Assembly (NCBI RefSeq): GCF_028736115.1
Contig: NZ_CP117877.1
Coordinates: 4,340,001-4,404,000, forward strand
Length of the DNA: 64,000 bases
From: Mucilaginibacter sp. KACC 22063
GTDB lineage: Bacteria; Bacteroidota; Bacteroidia; Sphingobacteriales; Sphingobacteriaceae
Reading direction: 5' to 3'
In this document: positions 61,276 to 64,000 of the stretch, in pieces
How positions within the stretch are numbered: position 1 is the stretch's first letter
How the letters are laid out: every line of letters starts with the position of its first letter
Made by a program: the position numbers and the translations under genes
The notes under the pieces: model-generated
What the model was told of the DNA's origin: nothing
Databases searched by the model: none
Seen by the model: only the letters and a program-made list of their open reading frames with translations

Positions 61276-62595
61276 TTACAACTTCACAGCCGTACCGTAT
61301 TTATCGCTGAACTTTTTATAAAGCATTTTATGCTTATTGTTCAGGTCTATGTTACGGCCTTTAATGTATTCGTTGGTGACATCAAGGGTAAGCATGTCCA
61401 GCGCATCGCCTGTTGAAACAAACAGATTGGCATCTTTACCTACTTCAAGCGTACCTGTAGTGTTATCGATACCTAAAATTTTGGCGTTGTTAAGCGTGAT
61501 CATTGATAAAGCCTGTTCTTTGGTTAAACCGTAGCCTACAGCCTGGCCAGCCTCGAAAGGCAGGTTACGCTGGCGCCAGAAACCAATGCCTGTTAAACCA
61601 TAAAGCACACCTGCATCCTGTAAAATATGCGGCAGTTTATAAGGCAGGTAAACATCGTCTTCATCCTTATCAGGCAAAGCTTGTGTTTCTTTCAAAATCA
61701 CCGGAACATTATTTTGCTTTAACAGGTCTAAAACTAAGTATGATTCTTTACCACCTACAATTACTTCCTGCAAATTGAACTTTTTGGCAAATGATACGGC
61801 CTGTGCAATTTCTTTTGCGCCATCGGCATTAACAAAAAGCTTTTTAGTCCCGTTAAACAAACCAGCCATTGCTGCAAAACGCACATTGTTTACGCCGTGC
61901 TTGTTTTCGGCAGCATAAGCCTGCGCTTGTGCAAACAGGCTGTTAATAGCATCCATTTGTTTTTGCGCACGGTCGGCAGGCGACTCTTGGCTTTGGCCTG
62001 CTGCACCAAAACCACGACGGCCTCTTGGGGCACGAGCCACCGGCCATGTTAAATGGATACCGATATCTTTTTTATAGGCTGCATCTTCCCAGTTCCAGCC
62101 GTCGAGCATCATTACTGATGACTGGCCCGAAATAGTTCCGCCTTCCGGAGTTGGCTGCGCCAACAAAATACCGTTTGAACGCACGGTAGGTATCACCTTT
62201 GAATCGGTATTAAAAGCAATAAGCGAGCGCACATGCGGGTTTAAGTCGCCGGTTTCGGTATCATCTACCGTACCACGTGCGCCTTCTTCAATCTCCACCA
62301 AACCTAAAGTGGTAACAGGACAGATAAAGCCCGGATATACCTGTTTGCCTGCGGCATCAATTACAGTTGCACCAGCCATTGCAGGTGCACTGCCTTCGCC
62401 AACGGCCGTAATTTTTCCTTTATCAAAGGCGATATAACCGTTATTAATCACGCGGCCATTGCCAATGTGTATGGTAGCGCCTGTAATTACGACAGGGGCG
62501 TTTTGTGGCTTTGCAGGCGACATGGTCTCCTGTCCGAATGCGAGGACCGAACTAAGCAGCAATCCTCCAAAACCTAATAAAATCTTCTTTTTCAT
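61276..62595 (-). CDS. secreted amidohydrolase-family protein (imidazolonepropionase-like)
   Basis: A 439-aa protein with a signal peptide (KKKILLGFGGLLLSSVLAFGQ). The N-terminal VVITGATIHIGNGRVINNGYIAFDKGKITAVG and the C-terminal GTLEVGKDANLFVSTGDALDML are those of the composite amidohydrolase domain. The usual H-x-H metal pair after VYPGFIC is altered (GFICPVTTLGLVEIEE), so it may be inactive or have lost a metal site. It is 18 bp downstream of a second amidohydrolase gene that keeps the H-x-H motif. Together they look like a periplasmic hydrolase pair, perhaps an active and a degenerate partner. Confidence 0.82.
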   Translation of the reverse strand: MKKKILLGFGGLLLSSVLAFGQETMSPAKPQNAPVVITGATIHIGNGRVINNGYIAFDKGKITAVGEGSAPAMAGATVIDAAGKQVYPGFICPVTTLGLVEIEEGARGTVDDTETGDLNPHVRSLIAFNTDSKVIPTVRSNGILLAQPTPEGGTISGQSSVMMLDGWNWEDAAYKKDIGIHLTWPVARAPRGRRGFGAAGQSQESPADRAQKQMDAINSLFAQAQAYAAENKHGVNNVRFAAMAGLFNGTKKLFVNADGAKEIAQAVSFAKKFNLQEVIVGGKESYLVLDLLKQNNVPVILKETQALPDKDEDDVYLPYKLPHILQDAGVLYGLTGIGFWRQRNLPFEAGQAVGYGLTKEQALSMITLNNAKILGIDNTTGTLEVGKDANLFVSTGDALDMLTLDVTNEYIKGRNIDLNNKHKMLYKKFSDKYGTAVKL

Positions 62596-62613
62596 GATTG
62601 AACTGTGTAAGGA

Positions 62614-64000
62614 TTACTTTTTATTTTGAGTTGACTGCTGAGTTATGCTCTGATCTTGTACCATGCCATTGTAGGCATCGGCAACTACATATGCGCCTTC
62701 TTCCACATCATCGCAAGTATATAACTGGCGGCGGCGCGGTGCACCTGTACGTTGTGTAGCAGCGCCTGCATTTTTAGTTTGCAGCATCTTCTGAATAATA
62801 CGACCTTCTTCAGCAGCCATTTCTTTGCGGCGTTGCGCATCTTTATCGTAATCCCAATAAGGCACACCATCAACATAAGTTTTTTCTGCAACGGCGTATA
62901 TAGAAAGCGGATCGGCAGACCATAGCACCAGGTCGGCATCCTTACCAACTTTAATACTGCCTACACGGTTATCAATATGCAGCATTTTAGCGGGGTTAAG
63001 CGTAACCAGTTTTAAAGCTTCCTCTTCGCTCATTTTACCATAGGTTACCGATTTACCAGCTTCTTGGTTAAGGCGACGTGCCATTTCAGCATCGTCAGAA
63101 TTGATAGCCACATTTAAGCCCACCGACTGCATAATATTGGCGTTGTAAGGAATAGCATCCTGAACTTCCATTTTGTATGCCCACCAGTCAGAGAAAGTAG
63201 AGGCAGCTATACCACGTGCTTTCATTTTGTCGGCCACTTTATAACCTTCCAGAATGTGTGTGAAGGTATTGATCTTAAAGTTCATGGAATCGGCCACATG
63301 CATTAGCATGTTGATCTCTGATTGTACATAAGAGTGACAGGTGATGTGACGTGTATCGTCCAGAATTTCGGCTAAAGCTTCTAATTCAAGATCGCGGCGA
63401 ACATTGTTGCCTTTTACAGCACGTGCGGCTTTGTATTCTTTGGCACGGGTAAAGGCATCGATATAAACCTGCTCAACCCCCATACGTGTTTGCGGAAAGC
63501 GTTGGTTAGGATTACCGAATTGCTGCGGTGAGTTACTTTGCTTTACGTTTTCGCCCAATGCAAATTTGATGAATTGTGGAGCGTTCTCATATTTCATTTG
63601 CTCTGGCGTAACGCCCCAACGGTGCTTGATAATGTATGTTTGTCCGCCGATAGGGTTTGCAGAACCATGTAAAATGTGAGAGATTGTTACCCCACCTGCC
63701 AACTGGCGGTAAAGGTTTACGTCGGTTGCATCTAAAACATCACCGATACGTACTTCTGAAGTTACTGCCTGTGTGCCCTCATTAATACCACCTGTGGCGG
63801 CAATGTGTGAGTGCTCGTCAATAATGCCCGGAGCCAGGTGCTTGCCTGTAGCATCAATAACTTTGGCGTTACCGGCAGCCAGGTTTTTACCAACTGCTTT
63901 GATCTTACCATTTTCAACCAATACGTCAGCATTTTTCAGGATCCCTTCCTTTTCGTTGGTCCAAACGGTAGCATTTTTAAATAATACGTTTTCGGCTTTA
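62614..64000 (-). CDS. amidohydrolase-family protein (N-terminus beyond the window)
   Basis: The frame remains open to the right edge; translation of the last bases gives KAENVLFKNATVWTNEKEG and on, which shows that the true start is outside the window (an in-frame TTG at 63921 is internal). At least 460 residues remain. The metal motif HSH occurs in APGIIDEHSHIAATGG, with further histidines in SYVQSEINMLMHVADSM (CHS-Y) and FTHILEG and an Asp in NSDDAEM. The C-terminal region VGSIKVGKDADLVLWSADPLS closes the composite domain. It is probably secreted; the substrate is unknown. Confidence 0.85.
   Translation of the reverse strand, partial: KAENVLFKNATVWTNEKEGILKNADVLVENGKIKAVGKNLAAGNAKVIDATGKHLAPGIIDEHSHIAATGGINEGTQAVTSEVRIGDVLDATDVNLYRQLAGGVTISHILHGSANPIGGQTYIIKHRWGVTPEQMKYENAPQFIKFALGENVKQSNSPQQFGNPNQRFPQTRMGVEQVYIDAFTRAKEYKAARAVKGNNVRRDLELEALAEILDDTRHITCHSYVQSEINMLMHVADSMNFKINTFTHILEGYKVADKMKARGIAASTFSDWWAYKMEVQDAIPYNANIMQSVGLNVAINSDDAEMARRLNQEAGKSVTYGKMSEEEALKLVTLNPAKMLHIDNRVGSIKVGKDADLVLWSADPLSIYAVAEKTYVDGVPYWDYDKDAQRRKEMAAEEGRIIQKMLQTKNAGAATQRTGAPRRRQLYTCDDVEEGAYVVADAYNGMVQDQSITQQSTQNKK

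Overview
The window looks like chromosomal DNA of a Bacteroidota member, most likely of the Sphingobacteriaceae (Mucilaginibacter/Pedobacter type). The grounds are Bacteroidota promoters (TTTG-N19-TAnnTTTG), start codons that mostly lack strong Shine-Dalgarno sequences, a flexirubin-type aryl-polyene locus, a SusC-like plug/TonB chimera, family content (DUF3810, DUF4197, NagB-PIG-L fusion, BBP2 porin) and palindromic intergenic repeats of the kind common in these genomes. No integrase, transposase, phage gene or CRISPR array was seen.

Region 1 (1-10.3 kb) is the end of an aryl-polyene/flexirubin-type pigment cluster. A rightward group (BtrH/DUF4872-like protein, two-gene ABC exporter, acyl carrier protein) converges on a leftward eight-gene operon headed by a tyrosine-ammonia-lyase-like enzyme, followed by ketoreductase, two dehydratases, two catalytic ketosynthases and two KS-like proteins without the nucleophile. 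The ligase, acyltransferase and dialkylresorcinol genes are not in the window.

Region 2 (10.4-18.4 kb) has a phosphate module (DUF4197, PiT permease, DUF47) and then an operon YceI - type III PKS - FAD oxidoreductase - methyltransferase - orphan sensor kinase, with a divergent UbiA-type prenyltransferase. It plausibly makes a modified, perhaps prenylated, phenolic or quinone lipid whose product I cannot name.

Region 3 (18.6-27.6 kb) has a porin, an HD hydrolase, an XRE regulator and then a compact six-gene rightward operon: DUF427 - flavin disulfide reductase - ABC ATPase - permease/binding-protein fusion - EgtB - EgtD. This combines ergothioneine synthesis and uptake with a candidate thiol/disulfide reductase. 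The binding domain of the transporter appears circularly permuted. Two identical tRNA-Glu genes follow.

Region 4 (28-55 kb) is mostly ordinary chromosome: lipoproteins, a BBP2 porin, methionine aminopeptidase, exonuclease III, metallopeptidases, a MarR-GNAT fusion with a likely operator, AsmA, an ECF sigma factor with a chimeric membrane anti-sigma/SusC-plug/TonB protein, pyruvate dehydrogenase E1alpha and E2, an NlpC/P60 hydrolase, an SPFH protein, an Lhr-like helicase and an M16 protease.

Region 5 (55.4-61.2 kb) is an amino-sugar salvage group: HGSNAT-like membrane acetyltransferase, NagB-deacetylase fusion, ROK repressor and divergent AnmK, with a perfect 26-bp palindrome between the last two. 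The window ends with two amidohydrolases, the second cut by the window edge. Family names come from reading motifs; no database search was made.
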